From positions 1 to 18,521 of the forward strand of contig CAMLKW010000067.1 in NCBI GenBank assembly GCA_946480605.1: DNA of 18,521 nucleotides, read 5' to 3'. Positions 8,201 through 15,822 of the stretch are shown here, piece after piece. Made by a program: the position numbers and the translations under genes. The notes under the pieces are model-generated. The model had not been told where the DNA came from. It saw nothing but the letters and a program-made list of their open reading frames with translations, and did not search any database. Origin of the DNA: an uncultured Roseateles sp. (GTDB taxonomy: Bacteria > Pseudomonadota > Gammaproteobacteria > Burkholderiales > Burkholderiaceae). How positions within the stretch are numbered: position 1 is the first letter of the stretch; every line of letters begins with the position of its first letter.

Positions 8201-8569
8201 ATGGACGGCCTGCTGCTCTTCGCCCACGGCGCCCGCGACCCGGCCTGGGCTCGACCGTTCGAGATCGTCACCGAGCGCCTGCGCGCCGCGCGGCCCGGCA
8301 CGCCGCTGGCCATGGCCTATCTCGAATTCATGTCGCCCGACATCGAGGCCGCCGCCCGGCAGCTGGCCGATGCCGGCTGCACCCGCGTGCACGTGCTGCC
8401 ACTGTTCCTCGGCACCGGCGGCCATGTACGGCGCGACGTGCCGCTGCTGCTGGAGCGCCTGCGCGAGCTGCACGGCGACGCCGTCGAGTGGCGGCTGCAC
8501 GCGCCGCTGGGCGATCAGGACGCCGTCCTCCAAGCGATCACCCAGGCCTGCCTGAGCGTTCTCGAATGA
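8201..8569 (+). CDS. Small CbiX/SirB-type sirohydrochlorin chelatase
   Basis: The 122-residue product matches the short, single-domain class II chelatases that insert cobalt or ferrous iron into sirohydrochlorin on the way to cobalamin or siroheme. The start GLLLFAHGARDPAW carries the conserved metal-binding histidine, and HVLPLFLGTGGHVRRDVP carries the second conserved histidine. The length is that of one chelatase domain, so it probably works as a dimer. The ATG at 8201 (MDGLLLFAHG) fits relatives; an in-frame ATG at 8189 abuts the upstream repeat and would add four residues. Neither start has a good Shine-Dalgarno sequence. The stop overlaps the start of the cysB-like gene (ATGA). With that neighbour, siroheme synthesis for sulfite reductase is the likely role. 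Confidence 0.86.
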   Translation: MDGLLLFAHGARDPAWARPFEIVTERLRAARPGTPLAMAYLEFMSPDIEAAARQLADAGCTRVHVLPLFLGTGGHVRRDVPLLLERLRELHGDAVEWRLHAPLGDQDAVLQAITQACLSVLE

Positions 8570-9510
8570 ACCTGCATCAATTCCGCTTCGTCCAGGAAGC
8601 CGCACGCCGCAACCTCAACCTGACCGAGACGGCCAAGGCGCTGTTCACGTCGCAGCCCGGCGTGTCCAAGGCCATCCTGGAGCTGGAGGAGGAGCTGGGC
8701 ATCGACATCTTCTCGCGCCACGGCAAGCGGCTGCGCAGCATCACCGAGCCTGGCCAGCAGGTGCTGGCCTGCATCGAGATCATCATGCGCGAGGTCGGCA
8801 ACCTGAAGCGCATCGGCGAGGAGTACTCGCGCCAGGACAGCGGCACCTTCTCCATCGCCACCACCCACACGCAGGCCCGCTATGTGCTGCCCGCACCGGT
8901 GGCCCAGTTGCGCAAGCAGCTGCCCAACCTGCGCATCAGCCTGCACCAGGGCAGCCCCGACCAGGTGGCCCGCATGCTCATCGACGAAACCGCCGACCTG
9001 GGCCTGGCGACCGAGTCGCTGGCGCAATACCCCGAGCTGGTCACCCTGCCCTGCTACGAATGGCAGCACGTGATGGTGGTGCCGCGTGAGCACCCGCTGG
9101 CGACCAGCGAGCGCATCAGCCTGGAACAGCTCGTCGGCGAGCCGCTGGTGTCCTACCACCCCAGCTTCACCGGCCGCACCCGCATCGACAAGGCCTTCGC
9201 CGCCCGCCACCTGACGCCCAACATCGTGCTGGAGGCCATCGACTCCGACGTCATCAAGACCTATGTGCGCCTGGGCATGGGCGTGGGCATCGTGGCCGAG
9301 ATGGCCATGCGTGAAGAGCCCCCGAACAGCGACCTCGTCGCCCGGCCGCTGGGCACACTGCTGGGCAGCAACGTCACGCGCGTCGCGTTCAAGCGCGGCG
9401 CCTACCTGCGCAACTACGTGTACGCCTTCGCCGAACTGCTGTCCGACCGACTGCCCCGCAAGCTCATCGAGCGCGCCATGAATGGCGAGGCCGACGACTT
9501 CGGGCTCTGA
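8566..9510 (+). CDS. cysB: CysB-family LysR-type transcriptional regulator
   Basis: The 314-residue protein is a LysR-type regulator of the CysB/Cbl branch, which controls sulfate uptake and cysteine synthesis and senses O-acetylserine, N-acetylserine or sulfate/thiosulfate-type ligands. Residues 1-62 form the winged helix-turn-helix (MNLHQFRFVQEA, then TSQPGVSKAILELEEELG). The effector domain begins near residue 90 with TTHTQARYVLP, where CysB places its ligand-binding threonines, and includes GSPDQVARMLIDETADLG and SYHPSFTGR. The first residues MNLHQFRFVQEA set the start at 8566, inside the end of the chelatase gene. CysB and Cbl cannot be told apart firmly here, but the N-terminus is the CysB type usual in Burkholderiales. 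Confidence 0.92.
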   Translation: MNLHQFRFVQEAARRNLNLTETAKALFTSQPGVSKAILELEEELGIDIFSRHGKRLRSITEPGQQVLACIEIIMREVGNLKRIGEEYSRQDSGTFSIATTHTQARYVLPAPVAQLRKQLPNLRISLHQGSPDQVARMLIDETADLGLATESLAQYPELVTLPCYEWQHVMVVPREHPLATSERISLEQLVGEPLVSYHPSFTGRTRIDKAFAARHLTPNIVLEAIDSDVIKTYVRLGMGVGIVAEMAMREEPPNSDLVARPLGTLLGSNVTRVAFKRGAYLRNYVYAFAELLSDRLPRKLIERAMNGEADDFGL

Positions 9511-9514
9511 GCTC

Positions 9515-11230
9515 TCAGACCCGCTCGTCGAACTGCGAGTCCAGCGGCAGCATGAAGTCCACGCCGTCGCTGCGCTGGCCGGCCTCGAACAGGTCGCGCG
9601 CCACGCTGTAGAGCAGCAGCAGGTCGCCGTAGGCCGGCAGCTCGAACTGCTGCACGCCCGGGCCGCCGCCGCGGGCCAGCAGCTCCTGCAGCATCTGCAT
9701 GGCAGCGGCCGGATCTCCCCACACCACCTGCAGATGCGCAATGACGCTGGTGCAGGCATCCAGGCCACGACCACGCACCAAGCTTTGCGCCCACTGCGGG
9801 GCGGGCGTGGCGATCTGCTGCTCGAACTGCCGTGACAGCTGCTCGAACGTCTGCTGATCACCGCGCTGCTGACACATCTCCATCAACAGCAGCAGCGGCA
9901 TCGCTCCCACATAGCCACGCTTGAGCCGCGCGGCCAGCAGGTCGGCGGCGGCGTCATGCTGGCCCAGCAGTTGCAGGAAGTCCACCTGCTGGCGCAGGTC
10001 AAGCAACTCATCGGCGATCGTCAGCTCCTGCGCCAGCGCCGGCGCAGCGGCCTGCACGGGCAAGGGCTGGGTGGCCAGCATGGCGTCGTCGACGGCGGCC
10101 GGCGCGGGCGACTCGACCGGGGTGAGCAGCGGCGGGGGCGGCCAGGACATGGGGCGCGGCTGGGGCCGGGTCACGCTGTGCTGCCCCTCGTCGGGCAGGG
10201 GCTTCGCCTCGGCCGGCACCAGAGGCGCGATGCCGGGCGAGGGCTGGGCTGGCGGCGCCGCACGGCGCCCTCCGCCCTCCGCCGCCTGCATCGCGCGCCA
10301 GTAGGCCAGATCGCGGCGGCGGCGCTCGTCACGCCAGCGGCTCAGCTGATAGGCCCCCACGCCGGCCAGCAGGCCCAGACCCAGGGTCGTCAGCCAGGTG
10401 AGCGGATCACGGTAGTGTGACGAGCGCGCTGCGGCGACCGCGGGCAGCGGCGCGGCCACCGGGGGCACCACGGCGACGGCCGAGGCCGCGGACGCCCGCG
10501 CGGCCGCCGCTTCGGCCAGCAGCCGGGCCTCCAGGTCCGCGCGCAGCTGGGCCACGGTCTGCTCCAACTGCGTGATCTGCGCCTCCAGCTCCGGCGTCAT
10601 CTCCATGGCCGGCGCGCTGGCCGCGGCCTGCACGGCGGGCGCCTGGGCCAGCACCTCCGGGCGCTCCATCACCAGACGCGGGCCGCCAGGGCGCGGCGGC
10701 CTGGGGCGGGCTCGCGGCTTGGCGGCAGGCGGCGGAGCCTCGGCCTGCGCAACCGCCACGGCCTGCGAGGCGGGCCATGAAGGCGCCGCGATCGGAGGCG
10801 CCACGGGAGCCGGTGTCGGCGCGGGCGGCTGCCCCGCGGGCGGATCGACAAAGGCGTTGAACTCACGCGTCAGCCGAAGCGGACAGCCCAGGGCCAACGT
10901 GATGCGCAGGGCCGGCTCGTCGATGCGCACCAGGCTCTGCAGCCTCAGGCGCTGCTGCCCCGGCTCGCCCTCGATACGCAACTGCAGCAAGCCGGCGGGG
11001 ACCCGCGCGTCGCCCGCGTACACCTCGGCCCGTGCACAGGCATCGGTCAACGATTCGCCATCCGCCAGGTTCAGCGGGACGCTGACGTCCAGCGGCTTGC
11101 CCAGCACCGACAGCACCTGAGGCCGCCCCAGGCCCAGCGCCTCGGCACCCTGCGCTGCCAGCCCCAGCAGCAGGGCCAGGGCGGGCGTGATGGCAGTCAG
11201 CAATGTCGGGCGCGGCGCCTGGAGGGGCAT
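9515..11230 (-). CDS. FimV-like membrane protein
   Basis: The 571-residue product has a signal peptide (about 1-31), then a FimV N-terminal type domain (about 32-131: LGLGRPQVLSVLGKPLDVSV ending in NAFVDPP). A Pro/Ala-rich linker (132-205) follows, then a short coiled coil (about 208-245: ELEAQITQLEQTVAQLRADL), one membrane helix (about 278-295) flanked by RWRDERRRR, and a cytoplasmic C-terminal region with TPR-like helices. FimV/HubP proteins are inner-membrane hubs that organise type IV pili and cell-pole functions. Unlike canonical FimV, no LysM motif is evident between the N-terminal domain and the linker. The ATG at 11230 is chosen because the signal peptide begins there; the frame is open 120 bases further but that extension overlaps the divergent regulator gene. 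It converges on cysB with a four-base gap. Confidence 0.82.
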   Translation of the reverse strand: MPLQAPRPTLLTAITPALALLLGLAAQGAEALGLGRPQVLSVLGKPLDVSVPLNLADGESLTDACARAEVYAGDARVPAGLLQLRIEGEPGQQRLRLQSLVRIDEPALRITLALGCPLRLTREFNAFVDPPAGQPPAPTPAPVAPPIAAPSWPASQAVAVAQAEAPPPAAKPRARPRPPRPGGPRLVMERPEVLAQAPAVQAAASAPAMEMTPELEAQITQLEQTVAQLRADLEARLLAEAAAARASAASAVAVVPPVAAPLPAVAAARSSHYRDPLTWLTTLGLGLLAGVGAYQLSRWRDERRRRDLAYWRAMQAAEGGGRRAAPPAQPSPGIAPLVPAEAKPLPDEGQHSVTRPQPRPMSWPPPPLLTPVESPAPAAVDDAMLATQPLPVQAAAPALAQELTIADELLDLRQQVDFLQLLGQHDAAADLLAARLKRGYVGAMPLLLLMEMCQQRGDQQTFEQLSRQFEQQIATPAPQWAQSLVRGRGLDACTSVIAHLQVVWGDPAAAMQMLQELLARGGGPGVQQFELPAYGDLLLLYSVARDLFEAGQRSDGVDFMLPLDSQFDERV

Positions 11231-11340
11231 TGGCTGCTGGCGGCTGGGGATGCGGTTGAACGAGGAGGTGAAAACTGCGTGGTTCACTCTAGCATGGGCC
11301 TTTCGCCGCTTGCCTCGCGACCGGCACAATGTTCCGCAGC

Positions 11341-12045
11341 ATGAATGCACTCAGCCTCACCCCCGAAGAACGCCAGCAGATCGACCAGGGCCCCTGGTTC
11401 TCCAAGCTCTCTGAACCCCTGCGCAACGACATCCTGCAGCGCGCCTTCGTGCGCCGCCTGGCCGACGAGACCATGCTGTCGCACCGCGGCGAGCCCGCCG
11501 AGGAATGGTCGGCCGTCGCCAAGGGCGCGGTGCGCGTCAGCTCGGTATCGCTGGCCGGCAAGCAGATCTCGCTGACCTATGTCGAGCCCGGCACCTGGTT
11601 CGGCGACATCGCGCTGTTCGACGGCCTGCCCCGCACGCACGACGCCTACGCGCACGGCGAGACCACGCTGCTGTGCGTGCGCAAGGCCGACTTCCGCGCG
11701 CTGCTGGCCTCACACAGCGAGCTGTACGACGCGCTGCTGCGCCTGAACTGCCGCCGCCTGCGGCTGATGTTCGACATGATCGAGGACCTCAACACCCGCC
11801 CGCTGGCCGCACGCCTGGCCAAGCAGGTGCTGCTGCTGGCGCGCTCCTACGGTGTGCACGAAGGCGACGAGATCCGCATCGGCCTGCAACTCGCGCAGGA
11901 AGACCTCGCGCAGTTGCTGGGTGCGTCGCGCCAGCGCGTGAACCAGGAACTGAAGGGCTTCGAGCGCGAAGGCGCCGTGCGCGTGGAGCCCACGCGCCTG
12001 GTGGTACTGAGCCGCGACAAGCTGCTGGCGGCGGCGTCACGCTGA
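11341..12045 (+). CDS. Crp/Fnr-family transcriptional regulator
   Basis: The 234-residue protein has the two-domain Crp layout. Residues about 20-140 form the cyclic-nucleotide-binding-type beta barrel (ARG-like GEPAEEW, KGAVRVSS, YVEPGTWFGDIALFDG). A dimerisation helix follows, then a C-terminal winged helix-turn-helix at about 183-225 (LAQEDLAQLLGASRQRVNQEL). The four-cysteine cluster of oxygen-sensing Fnr is absent, so it is not a classical Fnr. Whether it binds cAMP, another ligand or none is not evident. A start at 11329 (MFRS before MNAL) is equally possible; neither has a clear Shine-Dalgarno site. It is divergent from the FimV-like gene across about 110 bases, which suggests shared or self regulation, but no operator could be identified. 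Confidence 0.9.
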   Translation: MNALSLTPEERQQIDQGPWFSKLSEPLRNDILQRAFVRRLADETMLSHRGEPAEEWSAVAKGAVRVSSVSLAGKQISLTYVEPGTWFGDIALFDGLPRTHDAYAHGETTLLCVRKADFRALLASHSELYDALLRLNCRRLRLMFDMIEDLNTRPLAARLAKQVLLLARSYGVHEGDEIRIGLQLAQEDLAQLLGASRQRVNQELKGFEREGAVRVEPTRLVVLSRDKLLAAASR

Positions 12046-12106
12046 GGACACGGCGGCCGGCGCCCTGCTCGCAGAATGGAAAGTTCCCCCTCGCAGGACG
12101 ACCTCC

Positions 12107-13180
12107 ATGGAAGCATTCACCGGCACACGCCCCCTCGCCCAGCCGCTTGAGACCGCCGCGCTGCAAGCCTGGCTCCAGGCCCATGTCGACGGTTTTGCCG
12201 GCCCGCTGTCCATTGAGCAGTTCAAGGGCGGCCAGTCCAACCCCACCTATCTGCTGACGACGCCGACCACGAAGTACGTGATGCGCAGCAAGCCGGCCCC
12301 CGTGGCCAAGCTGCTGCCCTCGGCCCACGCCATCGAGCGCGAGTTCCAGGTCATGCGCGCACTGGCGGGCACCGACGTGCCGGTGCCCGCCATGCTGGCG
12401 CTGTGCGAGGACGAGTCCGTCATCGGCCGCGCCTTCTACGTCATGGAGTTCATGCCCGGCCGCGTGCTGTGGGACCAGAGCCTGCCGGGCCTGAGCAACG
12501 CCGAACGGGCGGCCCACTACGACGAGATGAACCGCGTCATCGCGGCGCTGCACCAGGTCGACTTCAAGGCCCGCGGGCTGGAGGCCTACGGCAAGCCAGG
12601 CAACTACTTCGAGCGCCAGATCGGCCGCTGGAGCAAGCAGTACCTGGCCTCGGTCACCGAACCCAACCCGGCGATGGATGCGCTGCTGGCCTGGCTGCCG
12701 GCCCACATCCCGGCGTCGGCGCGCGATGAAAGCGAGGTCGCCATCGTGCACGGCGACTACCGCATGGACAACGTCGTGTTCCACCCCACCGAGCCGCGCA
12801 TCATCGCCGTGCTGGACTGGGAGCTGTCCACGCTGGGCCATCCGCTGGCGGACTTCAGCTACCACTGCATGAGCTGGCACATCCAGACCTCGGGCGCCGC
12901 GCGTGGCCTGGGTGGCGTCGACCTCTCCGCGTTGGGCATCCCGAGCGAGCACGACTACGTGCAGCGTTACTGCGAACGCACCGGCCGCGCCGATGCGGGC
13001 GCCGTCATGGCCGACTGGAACTTCTACATGGCCTACAACATGTTCCGCATCGCGGCCATCGTGCAAGGCATTGCCAAGCGGGTGGAAGACGGCACGGCCT
13101 CCAGCGCCCAGGCGCGTGAGACGGCCAAGAGCGCCAGGCCGCTGGCGGAGCTGGCCTGGAGCTTCGCGCACAAGGCCTGA
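12107..13180 (+). CDS. ACAD10-like phosphotransferase family protein
   Basis: The 357-residue protein belongs to the aminoglycoside-phosphotransferase/choline-kinase-like fold family. The ATP-binding N-lobe shows FKGGQSNPTYLL (39-50) and the lysine-replacing segment YVMRSKP. The catalytic loop is HGDYRMDN (215-222, D217 and N222), and the metal-binding motif is VLDWELSTLG (235-244, D237). LGHPLADFSY and the overall pattern fit the ACAD10/11 N-terminal domain subfamily, in animals implicated in phosphorylating 4-hydroxy acyl-CoAs. In bacteria such genes usually lie near acyl-CoA dehydrogenases, but none is seen here. It is not a convincing antibiotic-resistance enzyme. AGGA (12095-12098) lies eight bases before the ATG. 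It follows the Crp-like gene by 61 bases and may be cotranscribed. Confidence 0.88.
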   Translation: MEAFTGTRPLAQPLETAALQAWLQAHVDGFAGPLSIEQFKGGQSNPTYLLTTPTTKYVMRSKPAPVAKLLPSAHAIEREFQVMRALAGTDVPVPAMLALCEDESVIGRAFYVMEFMPGRVLWDQSLPGLSNAERAAHYDEMNRVIAALHQVDFKARGLEAYGKPGNYFERQIGRWSKQYLASVTEPNPAMDALLAWLPAHIPASARDESEVAIVHGDYRMDNVVFHPTEPRIIAVLDWELSTLGHPLADFSYHCMSWHIQTSGAARGLGGVDLSALGIPSEHDYVQRYCERTGRADAGAVMADWNFYMAYNMFRIAAIVQGIAKRVEDGTASSAQARETAKSARPLAELAWSFAHKA

Positions 13181-13287
13181 GCGCCCCCCAGCGGACCCGT
13201 CAGGCGATGTGATTGCGGCTCGACGCCGCGAGCATCGCCATTCCCGCGGAGGTTGGCCAAGGTACGCCTAGGACGAAGGTCTTCGGC

Positions 13288-14022
13288 TCAGCTCGCGTCG
13301 GGCCGGACCGACGGTGTCCAGGCGATGGACGTGGTGGTGGGCCAGGCGCCCCCGTCCGAAATCTTGTTGGCCGCCCGGTGCGCCTCGCGCGCCGCAGTCT
13401 CCAGCAGCCGCACGAAGGCCTGCAACTTGGGCAGGTCCGGCTCATCCATCTGCGTGCGCAGATAGAGGTTGCCGCGCATGCTCATCAGCACGAAGGGGTG
13501 GCCTTCGGGAATCAGATCCTGGCTGGCCTGGGCCAGCGCCGTGCTCAGCTCGCCGTCCAGCCAGTCGTGCGCGAGATCCTTGGTGACGCCGACGACGCCA
13601 TAGCGCTGACGCACCAGCGGCGAGGCCATGCTGGTCAGCTTGGGGAACATGACCAGCCAGCGCATCTCCTCGGGCGTGTCGGTGTCCACGCGGGTCTTCA
13701 GCGTGTCCGTGTAGGCCTCGAAGACGGCACGCTCCAGCTCCTCCATCAGCGTGCGGCACAGCACCATCAGCTGCAGGTCGGAATGCAGCCGCATCTCGCA
13801 GCGCATGCGCAGCTCGGCGCCGGGCATGTAGCTGCGCTGGGGCTCGCCCCATTCGATGCGCAGCGGCCCCGGCAGTGCCTTGGGCTGCTCGATCAGGAAG
13901 CCCTGACCCTCGCGCGTCAGCGAGAAATCGGCGCCGCGCGCCTCCGCCCAGTCCTGGATGGGGCGCCAGCGCGCCGCGTTCGCACGCGTCACGAGCCAGT
14001 GCTTGACTTGCTTTACGACCAT
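13288..14022 (-). CDS. Conserved-looking hypothetical protein, 244 residues
   Basis: I do not recognise this family. The product is soluble-looking, with no signal peptide or membrane helix. It begins MVVKQVKHWLVTRANAARW, then has a probable mixed alpha/beta body with LRIEWGEPQRSYMPGAELRMR (about residues 55-75), a helical part with many charged residues, and a low-complexity C-terminal tail ending SVRPDAS. The codon usage is the same as in neighbouring genes, which argues for a real gene. The ATG at 14022 is chosen because the frame upstream runs antisense through the start of the glutathione transferase gene; no Shine-Dalgarno sequence is visible. It is head-to-head with that gene, with 52 bases between the start codons. 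Confidence 0.75.
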   Translation of the reverse strand: MVVKQVKHWLVTRANAARWRPIQDWAEARGADFSLTREGQGFLIEQPKALPGPLRIEWGEPQRSYMPGAELRMRCEMRLHSDLQLMVLCRTLMEELERAVFEAYTDTLKTRVDTDTPEEMRWLVMFPKLTSMASPLVRQRYGVVGVTKDLAHDWLDGELSTALAQASQDLIPEGHPFVLMSMRGNLYLRTQMDEPDLPKLQAFVRLLETAAREAHRAANKISDGGAWPTTTSIAWTPSVRPDAS

Positions 14023-14062
14023 GAGTCGACAGAATCGGGCTGATTGCGAAAGCCCCAGCGGA

Positions 14063-14068
14063 AGGAGG
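14063..14068 (+). promoter_or_regulatory. Strong Shine-Dalgarno site of the glutathione transferase gene
   Basis: AGGAGG lies six bases before the ATG at 14075. This decides the start of the transferase gene against an in-frame ATG at 13958, which would run back into the divergent hypothetical gene. It is one of the few consensus ribosome sites in the window. Confidence 0.9.
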
Positions 14069-14074
14069 CAGCGA

Positions 14075-14767
14075 ATGATCGAAGTGTATTCATGGCCCAC
14101 ACCCAACGGGCACAAGGTGCACATCATGCTGGAGGAATGCGGCCTCGCGTACCGGGTGCATCCCGTGGACATCGGCGCCGGCGACCAGTTCGCGCCGGAC
14201 TTCCTGGCCATCAGCCCCAACAACAAGATCCCCGCCATCACCGACCCCGACGGCCCGGATGGGCAACCGATGTCGCTGTTCGAGAGCGGCGCCATCCTGC
14301 TCTACCTGGCCGGCAAGACGGGCAAGCTGCTGCCGGCCGACGTGCGCGGCAAGTACGAGGTGCTGCAGTGGCTGATGTTCCAGATGGGCGGCGTGGGGCC
14401 CATGCTGGGCCAGGCCCACCATTTCCGCATCTACGCGCCCGAGAAGCTGCCCTACGCGATAGCCCGCTACAGCAACGAGGCCAAGCGGCTGTACTCGGTC
14501 ATCAACAAGCGACTGGCCCACACCACCTACCTGGGCGGCGCGGCCTACTCCATCGCCGACATCGCGGTGTTCCCGTGGCTACGGTCCTGGAAGAACCAGG
14601 GCGTGGACATGGCCGACTACCCGCACCTGAAGGGCTGGTTCGACGAGATCGCCAAGCGCCCGGCCGTGCAGCGCGGGCTGGAGGTGCTGGCCGGCGCGCG
14701 CAAGCCGCTGACGGATGACAAGGCGCGCGAAGTGTTGTTCGGCGAGCGCCAGATCCAGCAACGCTGA
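14075..14767 (+). CDS. Glutathione S-transferase, YghU/YfcG (Nu)-type
   Basis: The 230-residue protein has the two-domain GST fold. The thioredoxin-like N-terminal domain contains WPTPNGHKV (7-15), the cis-proline motif NKIPAI (50-55) and the glutathione-binding ESGAI (70-74). The helical C-terminal domain contains GPMLGQAHHF (108-117) and the N-capping box SIADI (159-163). TPNG in place of the usual Tyr/Ser and the GQAHHF segment are traits of the Ure2p/YfcG/YghU group, which bind two glutathiones or glutathione disulfide and show disulfide-bond reductase and peroxidase activity. The substrate in this organism is unknown. It converges on soxA with only three bases between stop codons, so no terminator fits between them. 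Confidence 0.93.
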   Translation: MIEVYSWPTPNGHKVHIMLEECGLAYRVHPVDIGAGDQFAPDFLAISPNNKIPAITDPDGPDGQPMSLFESGAILLYLAGKTGKLLPADVRGKYEVLQWLMFQMGGVGPMLGQAHHFRIYAPEKLPYAIARYSNEAKRLYSVINKRLAHTTYLGGAAYSIADIAVFPWLRSWKNQGVDMADYPHLKGWFDEIAKRPAVQRGLEVLAGARKPLTDDKAREVLFGERQIQQR

Positions 14768-14770
14768 GCC

Positions 14771-15502
14771 TCAGGGGCGCACGCCCGGCGGCTGCATCGC
14801 CAGGCCGGCGCTGCGGCGCGCGAGGTAGGTCTCCAGCGCCAGCAGCTCGGCGCTGTCCCAGTCCGGCACGCGGGCGCGCACGCCGCTGAAGCAGCCGCGC
14901 AGGCGGCGCTGCAGGCTGCCCAAGGCCTGCCATTCCAGCCGGAAGACCGGGTAGTCGTCCACATGGCCCTGAGGGATCGCGCTGCCACCCAGGCGCAGGC
15001 CGGCGCGCTCGTCGTGGCATTGCGCGCAGGACAGGTTCAACGCGCCCAGGCGCGTGCCGTACAGGCGCTCGCCCCGCGCTGCAGCCGCGTCCAGCTCGGG
15101 GCCGCGTGGCGGCGCCAGCGGCAGGCCGCGCGACTGCTGCGCGACCAGCGCCGTCAACGCCAGCAGTGGCTCGGCCTCGGGTACCCAGGCCGGCTGCTGC
15201 TGATGGCGCACGCGGCAACGCTGGATGCGGCCCGGCAGGTTCAGCAGGCCGTCGTCAAACGTCGGAAAGCGCGTCGCCGCGCCGCGCAGCTTCTCGGGCT
15301 CGCCGTGGCAGCTGGCGCAGGACTTGGCGCCCTGCCCCCACAGCTCCCGGCCCAGCGCCAGCGCCAGTTGCGCCGGATGCTGGCCGTCATCACCTTGCAG
15401 CGTGCGCAGCGCCGGGCTCATCGTGTCGCGGCCGGAGCGGCGCGGGTCATCGGCCTGGGCCGCAAGGTCGAACGCCACCAGCAACAGCCAGGCCGCCTTC
15501 AT
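14771..15502 (-). CDS. soxA: Sulfur-oxidation c-type cytochrome SoxA (diheme)
   Basis: The 243-residue periplasmic protein has a signal peptide (1-17, cleavage after AQA) and two haem-binding motifs, CASCH (62-66) and CAQCH (159-163), as in diheme SoxA. Cys204 in RRLRGCFSGVRA matches the active-site cysteine that becomes persulfidated in SoxA and ligates a haem. In the standard Sox pathway SoxAX oxidatively joins thiosulfate to the SoxY carrier arm. The long frame, both haem sites and the cysteine are intact, so the protein should be functional. Its start overlaps the soxZ stop (ATGA). It is the last gene of the unit and runs into the convergent glutathione transferase gene. Confidence 0.93.
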   Translation of the reverse strand: MKAAWLLLVAFDLAAQADDPRRSGRDTMSPALRTLQGDDGQHPAQLALALGRELWGQGAKSCASCHGEPEKLRGAATRFPTFDDGLLNLPGRIQRCRVRHQQQPAWVPEAEPLLALTALVAQQSRGLPLAPPRGPELDAAAARGERLYGTRLGALNLSCAQCHDERAGLRLGGSAIPQGHVDDYPVFRLEWQALGSLQRRLRGCFSGVRARVPDWDSAELLALETYLARRSAGLAMQPPGVRP

Positions 15503-15822
15503 GCGAGGTTCAGCCGTCGCGTCTCGCGATGCTCGAAGCCTCGGTCACCGCGCCAGCTGAAGGCCAGCTCGCCGGCCTTGTCCACACGCAGCCAGAAGCT
15601 CAGCCACGGATTGGCCGCGATGGCCGCGTACAAATCGGCAGCAAACACCAGCTCGCCGTCCAGCCGGCACTCGAAGCGCCGCACCAGATCACGCGGCAGT
15701 CGGGCGCCGTCGTCGCCGGTGCGGTAGCCGGTCTCCATGGCATGAGCCACCGTCGCGCGGACCTCGAAAGCCTCGCCAGCCTTGATGGCGGCAGGCAAGG
15801 TGATGACCGCTCGCGCCGCCAT
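15499..15822 (-). CDS. soxZ: Thiosulfate oxidation carrier complex protein SoxZ
   Basis: The 107-residue immunoglobulin-like protein is the partner of SoxY in the carrier heterodimer. The family pattern is clear: VRATVAHAMETGYR near residue 21, a central FECRLDGELVFAADLYAAIAANP (about 50-72) and WLSFWLRVDKAGELAFSWRGDRG (about 73-95). There is no signal peptide, as is usual, since SoxZ is exported with SoxY. Its ATG overlaps the upstream stop (TGATG) and its stop overlaps the soxA start. Confidence 0.94.
   Translation of the reverse strand: MAARAVITLPAAIKAGEAFEVRATVAHAMETGYRTGDDGARLPRDLVRRFECRLDGELVFAADLYAAIAANPWLSFWLRVDKAGELAFSWRGDRGFEHRETRRLNLA

Noticed and set aside
6821..8605. Long minus-strand open frame (594 codons)
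   Set aside because: It crosses lptG and the chelatase gene in antisense and has no recognisable domain.
11789..13171. Long minus-strand open frame (460 codons)
   Set aside because: It is antisense to the Crp-like and phosphotransferase genes, both of which have intact motifs.
12107..13180. Aminoglycoside resistance kinase
   Set aside because: The fold is shared, but the sequence pattern is that of the ACAD10/11-type phosphotransferases, and the context is chromosomal.
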